64,000 nucleotides of DNA from Methylobacter sp015476545 (GTDB lineage Bacteria; Pseudomonadota; Gammaproteobacteria; Methylococcales; Methylomonadaceae), in assembly GCF_052162025.1 (NCBI RefSeq), contig NZ_CP197401.1, positions 558,001 through 622,000 of the forward strand. The letters run 5' to 3'. This document shows positions 42,387 through 51,376 of the stretch, in pieces; the first letter of the stretch is position 1; every line of letters begins with the position of its first letter. The notes under the pieces were generated by a model. That model saw only the letters and a list, made by a program, of their open reading frames with translations, ran no database searches and was not told the origin of the DNA. The position numbers and the translations under genes were made by a program.

Positions 42387-43406
42387 ATGCTTTTCCCTGC
42401 CAGATTCAACGCACATTTAATAGCCGTTTTTTTTGCTATCGGTGTTTTTCCCGTCTTTGCCGACGATGACGATAACCGGATTCAGCCCGCACAGGCTACA
42501 GCAGGGCAGTCGGCCGTGCTTCTCAGCGATGAAGTGCAGAAATTGTCCGGCCTGGAGTCCGTAACGCTGGCCGCTTCGAATTACCGGCCTGAATTCGCCG
42601 CATACGGGAAGGCTGTCGCCATCCAGCCGTTGCTGGCGTTGCGCAGCCAGTATCTGGTCGCGTTAGCCGAACAGAAAAGCGCGGCGGCAAAATTCAAGCT
42701 GGCCGAGCAGAGCATCAAGCGTCAGCAGGACTTATACAATAATGACATCGCCTCAAAACGCAGCCTGCAAAATCAGCAATCGCAATGGCAAACCGACAAG
42801 GCCCTGTTGGATGCCTCGCAGTTCCGCATCAAGGCGATTTACGATGAAGCCCTGATCAACTGGGGCAAGGCATTGACCGATTGGGTTTTGTCTCCCGATG
42901 CGGGCAAGCTGGCGCCTTTTTTATCGGGCCGGCAAAGCCTGCTTTTAATCACGCTGCCGGCCAACAGCCATTTAACCGATGGCGTCAAAGAAATTCACAT
43001 TGAACCGTCAGGCATTCGCAGCAAGGCCATTAAAGCCACGCTCATATCGGCCGCGCCGCAAATCGACGGTGCGGTTCAGGGCGAAAGCTATTTCTTTCAG
43101 GCCGATAGCGGCCGCATCAGGCCCGGCATGCGCGTCGCGGCTTGGATTACGCAACAGGATGATGATCGGGCCGGCGTGATGATTCCCAAATCGGCATTGA
43201 TCTGGCATCTGGATCAGGCGTTTGTCTATATCAAAACCGATAAGGACCGGTTCAGCCGCCGTCCTGTCACACATTTCTCGGCCACAGCCGACGGTTATTT
43301 CATCGGCGGCGGCATCGGCCCCGGCGAGGAACTGGTGACTACGGGCGCGCAAATGCTGTTGTCGGAAGAAATGCGCGGGCAGATTCCCGATGAGGATGAT
43401 GATTAG
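42387..43406 (+). CDS. RND efflux periplasmic adaptor subunit
   Basis: A 339-aa HlyD/CusB-type adaptor. It has a signal peptide (about 1-25), then an Asp-rich start, a coiled-coil hairpin (about 85-150, LAEQKSAAAKFKLAEQSIKRQQDLYNN), and beta-barrel/membrane-proximal parts (RPGMRVAAWI; VMIPKSALIWHLDQAFVYIK). The ends are acidic (DDDD and DEDDD). It should dock the adjacent RND pump to an outer-membrane channel; no TolC-type gene is adjacent. Confidence 0.87.
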   Translation: MLFPARFNAHLIAVFFAIGVFPVFADDDDNRIQPAQATAGQSAVLLSDEVQKLSGLESVTLAASNYRPEFAAYGKAVAIQPLLALRSQYLVALAEQKSAAAKFKLAEQSIKRQQDLYNNDIASKRSLQNQQSQWQTDKALLDASQFRIKAIYDEALINWGKALTDWVLSPDAGKLAPFLSGRQSLLLITLPANSHLTDGVKEIHIEPSGIRSKAIKATLISAAPQIDGAVQGESYFFQADSGRIRPGMRVAAWITQQDDDRAGVMIPKSALIWHLDQAFVYIKTDKDRFSRRPVTHFSATADGYFIGGGIGPGEELVTTGAQMLLSEEMRGQIPDEDDD

Positions 43407-43489
43407 TCCGTTATAACCCTGCTGTTCATTCAGAAAGCCTGACAGTCGATCCGACTGAAAATCGTGTAATAGGGAATATTAAAAAAATC

Positions 43490-46400
43490 ATGCTGGCCGC
43501 TCTCGTCCGTTTTTCCATCCGCTTCCATGGCATCGTCATCACCCTTGCTGTCTTGATCCTGCTGTATGGCGGTTATCGCTTTTCCACGGCGGGACTCGAT
43601 ATTTTTCCGGCCTTTTCGCCCAAACAGGTCATTATTCAAACCGAATCGCCGGGGCTGTCTTCCGAGCAGGTTGAAGTGCTGGTGACGCAGCAGATTGAAC
43701 TGGCGATCAGCGGTCTGATCGGCATGGAATCGGTGCGCTCCGAATCGATTCAAGGGCTGTCGATTGTGACGGCGATCTTCAACGAAGACAGCGATATTTA
43801 CCGCAACCGGCAATTGGTTGGCGAGAGGCTGGCCAGCTTGTCGGGACGGCTGCCGCAGGGCATAGGCACGCCCGTGGCGATTCCGCTGTCTTCGTCGTCA
43901 GCTACAGTGCTGACGATCGGCTTAAGCTCCGATAGCAAGGATCTGATGACCTTGCGCAGCCTAGTCGACTGGACGCTTGTGCCGCGCCTCCTGTCTGTGC
44001 CCGGGGTTGCCGATGTCAATGTGTTCGGCGGCGAGGTCGCGCAATTGCAGATTCAGGTCGATCCCGTGCAACTGCACCGCTTCAATCTGGCGATCGACGA
44101 CATTATTCAGGCGGCTTCACAAGCGGGCAACATTCAGGGTGGCGGTTTCGTCGAAAACGACAGTCAGCGTTTTACATTACAGGTGACCGGACAACCCGTC
44201 ACGCCCGAGCAATTCGCCAAAATCCTCGTCAAACGCGACCAGGGACGCAATATTGCGCTGGGCGAAGTGGCCAGGATCTCCTACGCGCCGGAGCCGCCCA
44301 TTGGCGCGGCACAGATCATGGGCAAGCCCGGCATTGTCATGATGGTGATCGGCCAATACGGCGCCAACACCTTGTCCGTGTCCAGGCAGGTGGAGCAGGC
44401 GCTGAAAGAGTTCGAGCCTATTTTCAGCAAGCAGGCCATTACGTTCCATTCGCACCTGTTCCGGCCTGCCGATTATATCGAAACGTCGCTGTCCAATCTG
44501 TCGGGGCATTTGCTGATCGGCGGTTTGTTCGTGCTCATTATTCTGTACCTGTTTCTGTTCAATTTCCGCACGGCGTTTATTTCGGCACTGGCCATTCCAT
44601 TGTCGCTGGTCAGCGCCGTCATCGTCCTGCTGGAAGCCGGGGTCAATCTCAATATCATGGTGCTCGGCGGCCTGGCGATTGCCTTGGGCGAGGTCGTCGA
44701 TGACGCCATCATCGACACCGAGAATATTTTCCGGCGCTTGCGCGAGAACCGCTTGTCGGACCGGCCTCTGCCTGTGACCGATGTCGTTTACCGGGCCTCG
44801 CTGGAAGTGCGCAGTTCGGTCGTCTACGCGAGCTTTATCGTCGCACTGGTGTTTGTGCCGCTGTTGACCTTGAACGGCGTGGCAGGGCGCTTGTTTGCGC
44901 CGCTGGGTTATTCCTACATTCTGGCCATTCTGATGTCGCTGCTGGTGGCGTTGACCTTGACGCCGGCCTTGTGCTACGTGCTGCTTGGCCCCCATGCCGG
45001 CGATAATGAGCCGCCGCTGATCAGACGCATCAAGCCGCGCTATGGCGCCGCGTTGAATTTTGTGATCGGGCATTTCAAGACAGTCATGGCCGTCAGCATG
45101 ACTGTGTGCTTCGTTGGCCTGCTGGCGTTTTTCGCCCTCGACAGCAAGTTCCTGCCGGAATTGCGCGAGGGTCATTACATTGTCCATACGACCAGCATGC
45201 CCGGCACGTCCCTACAGGAATCGCTGAGAATCGGCAGCAAGCTGACCGAGCAATTTATGAAGATTGAAGGCGTTGAGTCGGTATCGCAATGGGCCGGCCG
45301 GGCCGAGCGCGGCGCCGACACGTACGGCAGCCATTACAGCGAGTACGAGGTTCGCCTCAAGCCCATGTCGGGCTCGGAGCAGCAGCGGATATTGGACAGG
45401 CTCAGAGCCATTCTGAGTGATTTTCCCGGCATTTTGTTCGAAGCTAACACCTTTTTGACGGAACGGGTGGACGAAACCATCTCCGGTTATACCTCGCCGG
45501 TCGTCGTCAATATTTACGGCAATGACCTGACGGTTCTTGATGACAAGGCTCAGGCGCTGGCCGAGATCATGCGCAGTATTCCTGGCGCCGCCGACGTGCA
45601 GTTGCGCTCGCCGCCCGGCACGCCGCTAGTGCAAATCGACCTGGATCTGGACCAGTTGGGTTTCTGGGGCATATTGCCGTCGCAGGTCATCAATACCCTG
45701 CAGGCCGCCTATGAAACGCATGTCGTCGGCAAGCTCGCCCAGGGCAATAAAATCTTCAATATCGCCGTGGCCCTGGCGCCGGAGTTAAGAAAGCAGCCCG
45801 AATCGATTGCCCAATTGCCGATCAGGACTCAGGATGGCAGCCTGATCATGTTGTCGCAGGTCGCAGAGATCAGACACGCGGCCAGCCGCTATAACATCCT
45901 GCATCAGGGCGCGCAGCGCCGGCAGACTGTTACCTGCAATATCATTGACCGGGACCTGAATGATTTCATGCGGGAGCTTAAAGCGCGCGTACTGAAAGAG
46001 ATTCCATTTTCGGCCGATGTTTACCCCGAATTCACAGGCGCGGCAACCGAGCAGGCCCAGGCCCGTAACGAATTGATTCTGCATGCGTTGCTGGCCGGTG
46101 CCGGCGTGCTGATCTTTATTTATATCGCCATAGGCAGCGTCCGCCACGTCCTGCTGACGTTGGCCAACCTGCCGTTTGCCCTGATCGGCGGCGTTGCTGC
46201 GGTTGTATTGACCGGCGCGACGCTGTCGGTCGGCTCGGTTGTCGGTTTCATAACCCTGTTTGGCATCACCGCGCGCAACAGCATCATGCTGCTGTCGCAC
46301 TACCGCTATCTGGTCGAAGTCGAAGGGAAAAACTGGAATCTGGAGACGGTCATGCAGGGCGCCCAGGAGCGCTTGCCGTCCATTCTGATGACGGCGCTAG

Positions 46401-46567
46401 TGACCGGCTTGGCCATGTTCCCGATTGCCTTCAACAGCGACAATCCGGGACGCGAGATCATGGGGCCGATGGCGGCGATTATTATCGGCGGGCTAGCGTC
46501 TTCCACGCTGTTGAATTTGCTGCTGTTGCCTGGGGTATTGCTTAGGTTCGGGAAATTTAAGGATTAG
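43490..46567 (+). CDS. Heavy-metal efflux RND pump (CusA/CzcA family)
   Basis: A 1025-aa RND permease with 12 transmembrane helices, the periplasmic porter domain after TM1 and TM7. The TM4 region reads LAIALGEVVDDAIIDTENIFRR, the HME-type charged motif (D..D...EN) used for proton transfer. NVFGGEVAQLQIQVDP and PGTSLQESLRIGS are family blocks. Substrate cannot be fixed from sequence; copper, silver or divalent metals are the family options. It forms an operon with the adaptor (83-nt gap). Confidence 0.92.
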   Translation: MLAALVRFSIRFHGIVITLAVLILLYGGYRFSTAGLDIFPAFSPKQVIIQTESPGLSSEQVEVLVTQQIELAISGLIGMESVRSESIQGLSIVTAIFNEDSDIYRNRQLVGERLASLSGRLPQGIGTPVAIPLSSSSATVLTIGLSSDSKDLMTLRSLVDWTLVPRLLSVPGVADVNVFGGEVAQLQIQVDPVQLHRFNLAIDDIIQAASQAGNIQGGGFVENDSQRFTLQVTGQPVTPEQFAKILVKRDQGRNIALGEVARISYAPEPPIGAAQIMGKPGIVMMVIGQYGANTLSVSRQVEQALKEFEPIFSKQAITFHSHLFRPADYIETSLSNLSGHLLIGGLFVLIILYLFLFNFRTAFISALAIPLSLVSAVIVLLEAGVNLNIMVLGGLAIALGEVVDDAIIDTENIFRRLRENRLSDRPLPVTDVVYRASLEVRSSVVYASFIVALVFVPLLTLNGVAGRLFAPLGYSYILAILMSLLVALTLTPALCYVLLGPHAGDNEPPLIRRIKPRYGAALNFVIGHFKTVMAVSMTVCFVGLLAFFALDSKFLPELREGHYIVHTTSMPGTSLQESLRIGSKLTEQFMKIEGVESVSQWAGRAERGADTYGSHYSEYEVRLKPMSGSEQQRILDRLRAILSDFPGILFEANTFLTERVDETISGYTSPVVVNIYGNDLTVLDDKAQALAEIMRSIPGAADVQLRSPPGTPLVQIDLDLDQLGFWGILPSQVINTLQAAYETHVVGKLAQGNKIFNIAVALAPELRKQPESIAQLPIRTQDGSLIMLSQVAEIRHAASRYNILHQGAQRRQTVTCNIIDRDLNDFMRELKARVLKEIPFSADVYPEFTGAATEQAQARNELILHALLAGAGVLIFIYIAIGSVRHVLLTLANLPFALIGGVAAVVLTGATLSVGSVVGFITLFGITARNSIMLLSHYRYLVEVEGKNWNLETVMQGAQERLPSILMTALVTGLAMFPIAFNSDNPGREIMGPMAAIIIGGLASSTLLNLLLLPGVLLRFGKFKD

Positions 46568-46576
46568 TGTATTTCT

Positions 46577-46654
46577 GTAGGGTATGCACCGCACACCTTT
46601 GCCAAACTCGCCGGCTTATTGCGATTCTGGAAAGGTACGCAATGCGTATCCTAC
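46577..46654. repeat. Imperfect palindrome between RND pump and iscA
   Basis: Left arm GTAGGGTATGCACCGCACAC (from 46577) pairs with right arm GGTACGCAATGCGTATCCTA (from 46634) at about 15 of 21 positions. The right arm is 18-21 bases alike to 33506-33526. It lies between convergent genes and may also act as a terminator. Confidence 0.6.
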
Positions 46655-46664
46655 GACAGCGGTA

Positions 46665-46988
46665 TTAAACGGAAAAACTTTCGCCGCAGCCGCAGGTGCC
46701 TTTGACATTGGGATTGTTGAACTGAAACGCCGCATTGATGCCTTCACGGCGATAATCGACCTCGATGCCGTCAATCACAGGCAGGTCGGCTTGCTGAACG
46801 ATGATTTTAACGCCGAAGTTTTCAAAGACGACGTCATTTTCAGCCAGAGCGTCGGCATAATCCAACGCATAAGCGTAACCGGAGCAGCCCGATTTTTTGA
46901 CGCCGAGCTTTAAGCCGATGCCTTTGCCGCGTTTTTCGAGTTGTTTTCTGATTTGATTCGCTGCGTTTTCTGTTAATGAAACAGACAT
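46665..46988 (-). CDS. iscA: Iron-sulfur cluster assembly protein IscA
   Basis: A 107-aa A-type carrier: MSVSLTENAANQIRKQLEKR, KKSGCSGYAYAL and the C-terminal CGCGESF supply the three conserved cysteines. It accepts or delivers Fe or Fe-S clusters to target proteins. It follows iscS by 24 nt. Between IscA and ErpA, the gene neighbourhood favours IscA. Confidence 0.92.
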   Translation of the reverse strand: MSVSLTENAANQIRKQLEKRGKGIGLKLGVKKSGCSGYAYALDYADALAENDVVFENFGVKIIVQQADLPVIDGIEVDYRREGINAAFQFNNPNVKGTCGCGESFSV

Positions 46989-47012
46989 AATGACCTCTTG
47001 GTACTTTATCCT

Positions 47013-48113
47013 TTATATCAAGGATTTCAATAATTCAATGAATTTGCTCACGTCATCAGCCGTATTGGCTTGTCCCAGGCTGACGCGGATGGCGCTTTTG
47101 GCCAGTTCGGGCTCAACGCCCATGGCCGTCAGCACGGCGCTGGGCTCTCTTGCGCCGCTGGCGCAGGCCGAGCCGCTGGAGACGGCGACATTTTTCTGGT
47201 CCAGCTTCATGAGCAGCAATTCGCCGTCGAGCCCGTCAATGCCGAACTGGACGGTATTGGGCAGCCGCTGAGCCTGATGGGCAAAAATCGTTAAGCCGGG
47301 GATAGCCATCAAGCCGTCTTCGAGCTGTTCCCTTAAAGCCAGCAGATGTTGGCTGCGTTCGGCAAGTTCCACTCTCGCAAGCTCCGCTGCCTTGCCAAAG
47401 CCGATAATGGCCGCGACATTTTCGGTTCCGGCTCGCAGATCCTGCTCCTGGCCGCCGCCCAGAAATAGCGGGTTGATGGGGACGTCTTTTTCGAACACCA
47501 GGGCGCCGCAGCCTTTCGTCCCGTAAATTTTATGGCTGGACAGAGACATCAAGTGCACGCCAAGCTCATTGAAGTCTACCGGTATTTTTCCCAGCGCTTG
47601 CACTGCATCCGTGTGAACGAGGACCCGATGCTCCCTTAATTGCCGCGCGTATTTAGCAATATCCTGGATAACGCCGGTTTCATTGTTTGCCAGCATGAAT
47701 GAGGCTAGGCCGGGCTTGCGCCTGATAACATGATCAATGGCTTCTTGCGTAATCAGCCCGTCGCTATCGACGCCAATAATGGCAAGTTCTCGTCCCTGTT
47801 TTTTCAAGCGCTGGGCTGGTTCAGCAATGGACGGGTGCTCGATGGCTGAAATGGCAAGTCCGGCATCGGATCCGCCTGCCGCCAGGGCCAGATTGTTGGC
47901 TTCGGTGCCGCCGCTGGTAAAAATGACTTGCGCAGGCTGTGCGCCAACCAGTGAAGCAACCTGCTCGCGGGCCGTCTCTATGGCGCTTCGGGCAACTCGG
48001 CCTTGACGATACAGGCTGGAAGGATTGCCGTAGAAGGTGGTCAGGAAAGGCAGCATGGCGTCCAACACCCGTTCATCTATCGGTGTTGTCGCGTTATGAT
48101 CAAGGTAGATCAT
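47013..48113 (-). CDS. iscS: Cysteine desulfurase (short NifS/IscS type)
   Basis: A 366-aa class V aminotransferase-fold enzyme that takes sulfur from cysteine. The start is MIYLDHNATTPIDERVLDAM; the PLP-lysine is in SLSSHKIYGTKGCGAL; the active-site Cys is in SSGSACASGAREPSAVL. It is about 35-40 residues shorter than E. coli IscS and lacks its C-terminal tail, so it is closer to the short NifS-like desulfurases. It sits between iscR and iscA, but no iscU is present. Confidence 0.92.
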   Translation of the reverse strand: MIYLDHNATTPIDERVLDAMLPFLTTFYGNPSSLYRQGRVARSAIETAREQVASLVGAQPAQVIFTSGGTEANNLALAAGGSDAGLAISAIEHPSIAEPAQRLKKQGRELAIIGVDSDGLITQEAIDHVIRRKPGLASFMLANNETGVIQDIAKYARQLREHRVLVHTDAVQALGKIPVDFNELGVHLMSLSSHKIYGTKGCGALVFEKDVPINPLFLGGGQEQDLRAGTENVAAIIGFGKAAELARVELAERSQHLLALREQLEDGLMAIPGLTIFAHQAQRLPNTVQFGIDGLDGELLLMKLDQKNVAVSSGSACASGAREPSAVLTAMGVEPELAKSAIRVSLGQANTADDVSKFIELLKSLI

Positions 48114-48118
48114 TTAAT

Positions 48119-48601
48119 TTAAGCGCTGACTCCATTTTGACGATGAACGACAATGACGTGCTGAGCCTCCTGTTCCTGCCTTCTGGCAACTTCTTGAATC
48201 TGATGTCTTTCCAGAAGCACGCCCAGGCTGATGTCTGTCAGATAATGGCGAATCTGCTCGCTCAGGCCCATCCATAGGTCATGGGTTAAACAGGCCTGGT
48301 TATTCTGGCAGTTGCCTTCACCGCCGCATTTGGTTGAATCGAGCGGTTCGTCCACAGCGGCAATAATATCGGCAATATTAATCTCGCTGGCTTTGCGGCT
48401 GAGTTTATAGCCGCCGCCCGGCCCGCGCACGCCTTTTACCATGCCGGCACGGCGCAGACGCGCGAATAATTGTTCCAGATAAGACAGGGAAATAGTTTGG
48501 CGAGTAGCAATTTCAGTTAGGGTAACCGGCTTTTTTTGGCTGTGAAAAGCCAAATCCAGCATAGCGGTCACGGCATAGCGACCTTTAGTGGTTAAGCGCA
48601 T
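48119..48601 (-). CDS. iscR: Fe-S cluster-responsive regulator IscR
   Basis: A 160-aa Rrf2-family regulator. The winged helix is at about 1-60 (MRLTTKGRYAVTAMLDLAFH; TISLSYLEQLFARLRRAG; RGPGGGYKLSR) and the cluster-binding cysteines are in KCGGEGNCQNNQACL. Holo-IscR represses its own operon. A matching IscR-type site lies on the promoter upstream. Confidence 0.97.
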   Translation of the reverse strand: MRLTTKGRYAVTAMLDLAFHSQKKPVTLTEIATRQTISLSYLEQLFARLRRAGMVKGVRGPGGGYKLSRKASEINIADIIAAVDEPLDSTKCGGEGNCQNNQACLTHDLWMGLSEQIRHYLTDISLGVLLERHQIQEVARRQEQEAQHVIVVHRQNGVSA

Positions 48602-48642
48602 AAGACCATCCTTTATAAATACAATAAGTTCTCATTGCTATA

Positions 48643-48674
48643 ACTATACTTAACCCAGCAAAATAGTCAACTTT
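48643..48674 (-). promoter_or_regulatory. iscR promoter with overlapping IscR type 1-like site
   Basis: On the minus strand TTGACT (48670-48665) and TATAGT (48648-48643) are spaced 16 bp. The 25 bases 48674-48650, starting AAAGTTGACT, agree with the E. coli type 1 IscR consensus at 19 of 25 positions by my count and cover the -35. This fits autorepression. Confidence 0.75.
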
Positions 48675-48821
48675 TAAAAGGTTAATATTTTTGTGGTCAA
48701 ATCGGGACCGCTATTGAAGTATTAAGCTATTATAATCATATACTTAATTTTTTCTTAAGAAAGAATCACCCAGCCATGAAAAGAATGGCGGTTCGTACGA
48801 ATTGATGACAGGATAAGTACA

Positions 48822-48860
48822 TTTATGCCTTCGGATATATCGTCAATCCGGAGGCATAAA
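48822..48860. terminator. 15-bp stem-loop downstream of cysE
   Basis: TTTATGCCTTCGGAT (48822-48836) and ATCCGGAGGCATAAA (48846-48860) pair at 14 of 15 positions with a 9-nt loop. It ends 7 nt from the cysE stop and is the likely cysE terminator. Confidence 0.7.
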
Positions 48861-48867
48861 TCATTTA

Positions 48868-49644
48868 TTAAATTTCTTCTTTCTTGTCTTTCACGTAGCT
48901 GTCTTCGATTTCGCAGCCTTCCAGATCGGGCACCGGGGGTTGCGAGTAGGCGATGCCGGCATCATTCAGCGCTTTTTTCATGGTTTCTATCTGCTCATCC
49001 AGCACATGAATATGATCGAGCATGCGGTTGATCGCGTTAGCGATAGGGTCCGGCATGTCTGCCGTCGCGCCATAGGCATCGAAGCCCATCTTGCTGGCGA
49101 TTGCATCGCGCCCTGGTGTTGATTTTTTGGCCTTTGAATCGACGATATGGCCAGGAATGCCGACTATTGTTACGCCGGACGGTACGGATTTCAGTACGAC
49201 CGAATTCGAGCCGATGCGGGCGCCTTGCCCTATTTCGATAGGCCCTAAAACCTTTGCGCCGGCGCCTATAACCACGCCGTTGTGCAGCGTCGGATGGCGC
49301 TTGCCTTTCTGCCAGGTCGTGCCGCCCAGCGTGACGCCGTGATACAGCGTGCAGTCATCCCCGATCACGGCGGTCTCGCCGATCACGACGCCCATGCCGT
49401 GATCGATAAAGAAGCGCCGGCCTATTCTGGCGCCGGGATGGATTTCGATGCCTGTCAGCCAGCGGCTGATATGGGAAATAAAGCGCGCCAGCCATTTGAA
49501 GCCGGCGTTCCAGCAATAATGGCTGAGGCGGTGAATCAAGATGGCGTGTATGCCGGGATAAGCCGTAATGACCTCAAAGACGGATTGCGCCGCCGGATCC
49601 CGTTCGAAAACGCACAGAATGTCTTCTTTCAATCTGCTGAACAT
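48868..49644 (-). CDS. cysE: Serine O-acetyltransferase
   Basis: A 258-aa left-handed beta-helix acetyltransferase. The helical N-terminal part (MFSRLKEDILCVFERDPAAQ) precedes hexapeptide repeats (HPGARIGRRFFIDHGMGVVIGETAVIGDDCTLYHGVTLGG). It makes O-acetylserine, the precursor of cysteine. A C-terminal acidic tail extends past the repeats. It is 1 nt after trmJ, so trmJ-cysE are co-transcribed, and it supplies cysteine near the isc genes. Confidence 0.96.
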   Translation of the reverse strand: MFSRLKEDILCVFERDPAAQSVFEVITAYPGIHAILIHRLSHYCWNAGFKWLARFISHISRWLTGIEIHPGARIGRRFFIDHGMGVVIGETAVIGDDCTLYHGVTLGGTTWQKGKRHPTLHNGVVIGAGAKVLGPIEIGQGARIGSNSVVLKSVPSGVTIVGIPGHIVDSKAKKSTPGRDAIASKMGFDAYGATADMPDPIANAINRMLDHIHVLDEQIETMKKALNDAGIAYSQPPVPDLEGCEIEDSYVKDKKEEI

Positions 49645-49645
49645 A

Positions 49646-50374
49646 TTACTGATTCCTTTTATGGCCCTGAGACATTCTCAAGATACCTCTAAGGATGTCC
49701 ACCTCTTTAGTATCGAGCTGTGCACGATTAAAAAGCCTGCGCAGGCGCCGCATGATCGACTTTGATTTGTCAGGATGCATAAAGCCGATATCGGTCAAAG
49801 CCTCGTAGAGATGGTCATAGAACATCTCCATCTGCGCCGTCGTGGCCAGAGGATCCTCGCCCTTGTCGCCGATCATGATCTCGTGCGATTGGCCTGAGGC
49901 GACGAATAATTCATAGCAGATCACCTGCACGGCCGCGGCAAGATTCAGTGAGCTGTATTCGTTATTGCAGGGGATGCGCAGCAGGTAGCGGCACAGGTCC
50001 AGTTCATGGTTTTTCAGGCCGGAGTTTTCACGGCCAAAGATAATGGCCGCTTTAGCCGCCTGCGCCTCGGCAGCGAGCTTTTCGGCGCATTGCCGGGGCG
50101 TCAATTCCGGCCAGCTGATGGTCCGGCAGCGGGCGCTGGCGCCGATGACCAGTTGGCAATCGGCAATGGCTTCCTCCAGGCTTTGGCAGACCGTTGCCCG
50201 CGCAAGTATGTCATCGGCGCCGGATGCCCGCGAGGTTGCGTCAGCGCTCGGAAAAATCTTGGGCGCAACCAGCGACAGATTAGTCATCTTCATATTCTTC
50301 ATGGCCCGGGCAACGGCGCCTATATTGCCTGGGTGCGAAGTTTCGACCAGAACGATTTTGATATTAGACAGCAA
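49646..50374 (-). CDS. trmJ: tRNA (cytidine/uridine-32-2'-O)-methyltransferase TrmJ
   Basis: A 242-aa SPOUT methyltransferase. Motifs are IVLVETSHPGNIGAVARAMKNM, IIFGRENSGLKNHELDLC and IPCNNEYSSLNLAAAVQVICYEL, which form the trefoil-knot AdoMet site. It methylates position 32 of several tRNAs. The place next to suhB (divergent) and upstream of cysE and the isc genes matches gammaproteobacterial order. Confidence 0.95.
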   Translation of the reverse strand: MLSNIKIVLVETSHPGNIGAVARAMKNMKMTNLSLVAPKIFPSADATSRASGADDILARATVCQSLEEAIADCQLVIGASARCRTISWPELTPRQCAEKLAAEAQAAKAAIIFGRENSGLKNHELDLCRYLLRIPCNNEYSSLNLAAAVQVICYELFVASGQSHEIMIGDKGEDPLATTAQMEMFYDHLYEALTDIGFMHPDKSKSIMRRLRRLFNRAQLDTKEVDILRGILRMSQGHKRNQ

Positions 50375-50466
50375 CGTGTTGTCTCTTCGTGGAAAAAAGA
50401 GCCAATTTTAGCAAAAGATTTGGTATGCTATGGAGGTTTTCTACTTGCTCATTATAAATTCAGCCT

Positions 50467-51258
50467 ATGCAACCAATGCTTAATATTGCCGTCCGCGCTG
50501 CAAGAAGCGCCGGCGACCTTATCGTACGCTCATCCGACAATGTCGGGCGTTTGCGCATCAACCAAAAAAGCAGGAATGACTTTGCCAGTGAGGTCGACCA
50601 ATTGGCCGAACGGGAAATCATCAATATCATCAGAACTGCTTATCCCGATCATGCTATCCTGGCTGAAGAAAGCGGCGCGCACAAAGGCAATGATTTTGTC
50701 TGGGTGATCGACCCGCTGGACGGCACGACGAATTTTCTGCACGGTTTTCCCCAATACGCCGTTTCCATTGCCTTGGTGCATAAAGGCAAAATCGAAGTCG
50801 GTGTCGTCTACGATCCGCTGCGCGATGAATTATTCACTGCCAAACGCGGCAGTGGCGCAATGCTAAACAACCGACGCATCAGGGTAACAGCCCAGGCCGG
50901 CCTGGCGGGCGCACTGATCGGCACAGGCTTTCCCTTTAAGAATCTGCAGCATCTTGATGCTTATCTGGGCATGTTCCGCGCCATGTCGGATTCGGCCGGT
51001 ATCCGCCGCGCCGGCGCTGCCGCACTGGATCTGGCTTACGTGGCCGCCGGGCGTCTCGATGGCTTTTGGGAAATCGGTTTGCACGAATGGGATATGGCGG
51101 CAGGCATCCTGCTGATCAAGGAAGCCGGCGGCGTCGTCACCGATTTTTCCTTCAATGATAAATACATGGAGTCGGGCAACGTGATTGCCGGCAATCCTAA
51201 AATGCATCAAATCATGTATCAGGCGATTGAGCCGCATGTGACGCCGGCTTTGAAATAA
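50467..51258 (+). CDS. suhB: Inositol-1-monophosphatase
   Basis: A 263-aa Mg/Li-sensitive phosphatase. Metal-binding motifs are AEESGAHKG, WVIDPLDGTTNFLHGFP and LHEWDMAAGILLIKEAGG. E. coli SuhB also takes part in rRNA transcription antitermination; that role here is by homology only. Divergent from trmJ. Confidence 0.96.
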   Translation: MQPMLNIAVRAARSAGDLIVRSSDNVGRLRINQKSRNDFASEVDQLAEREIINIIRTAYPDHAILAEESGAHKGNDFVWVIDPLDGTTNFLHGFPQYAVSIALVHKGKIEVGVVYDPLRDELFTAKRGSGAMLNNRRIRVTAQAGLAGALIGTGFPFKNLQHLDAYLGMFRAMSDSAGIRRAGAAALDLAYVAAGRLDGFWEIGLHEWDMAAGILLIKEAGGVVTDFSFNDKYMESGNVIAGNPKMHQIMYQAIEPHVTPALK

Positions 51259-51269
51259 CAATCCGGATA

Positions 51270-51321
51270 AACCACGAAGAACACGAAGTTTCTTTTGATT
51301 TTCTTCGTGACCTTCGTGGTT
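51270..51321. repeat. 19-bp imperfect inverted repeat after suhB
   Basis: AACCACGAAGAACACGAAG (51270-51288) pairs with CTTCGTGACCTTCGTGGTT (51303-51321) at 17 of 19 positions. Each arm itself repeats CACGAAG. It lies between convergent suhB and the TonB receptor and may serve both as a dispersed repeat and as a terminator. Confidence 0.65.
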
Positions 51322-51376
51322 GATGGCAGGGTGTTTCCGGTTGTCTGGCTTCTTGTCAGACGGCCGGAGAAAGGCT

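Noticed and set aside
44177..45187. 336-aa antisense frame inside the RND pump gene
   Set aside because: Lies wholly opposite a strongly conserved gene; His/Gln/Arg-rich composition is typical of a GC-rich antisense shadow.
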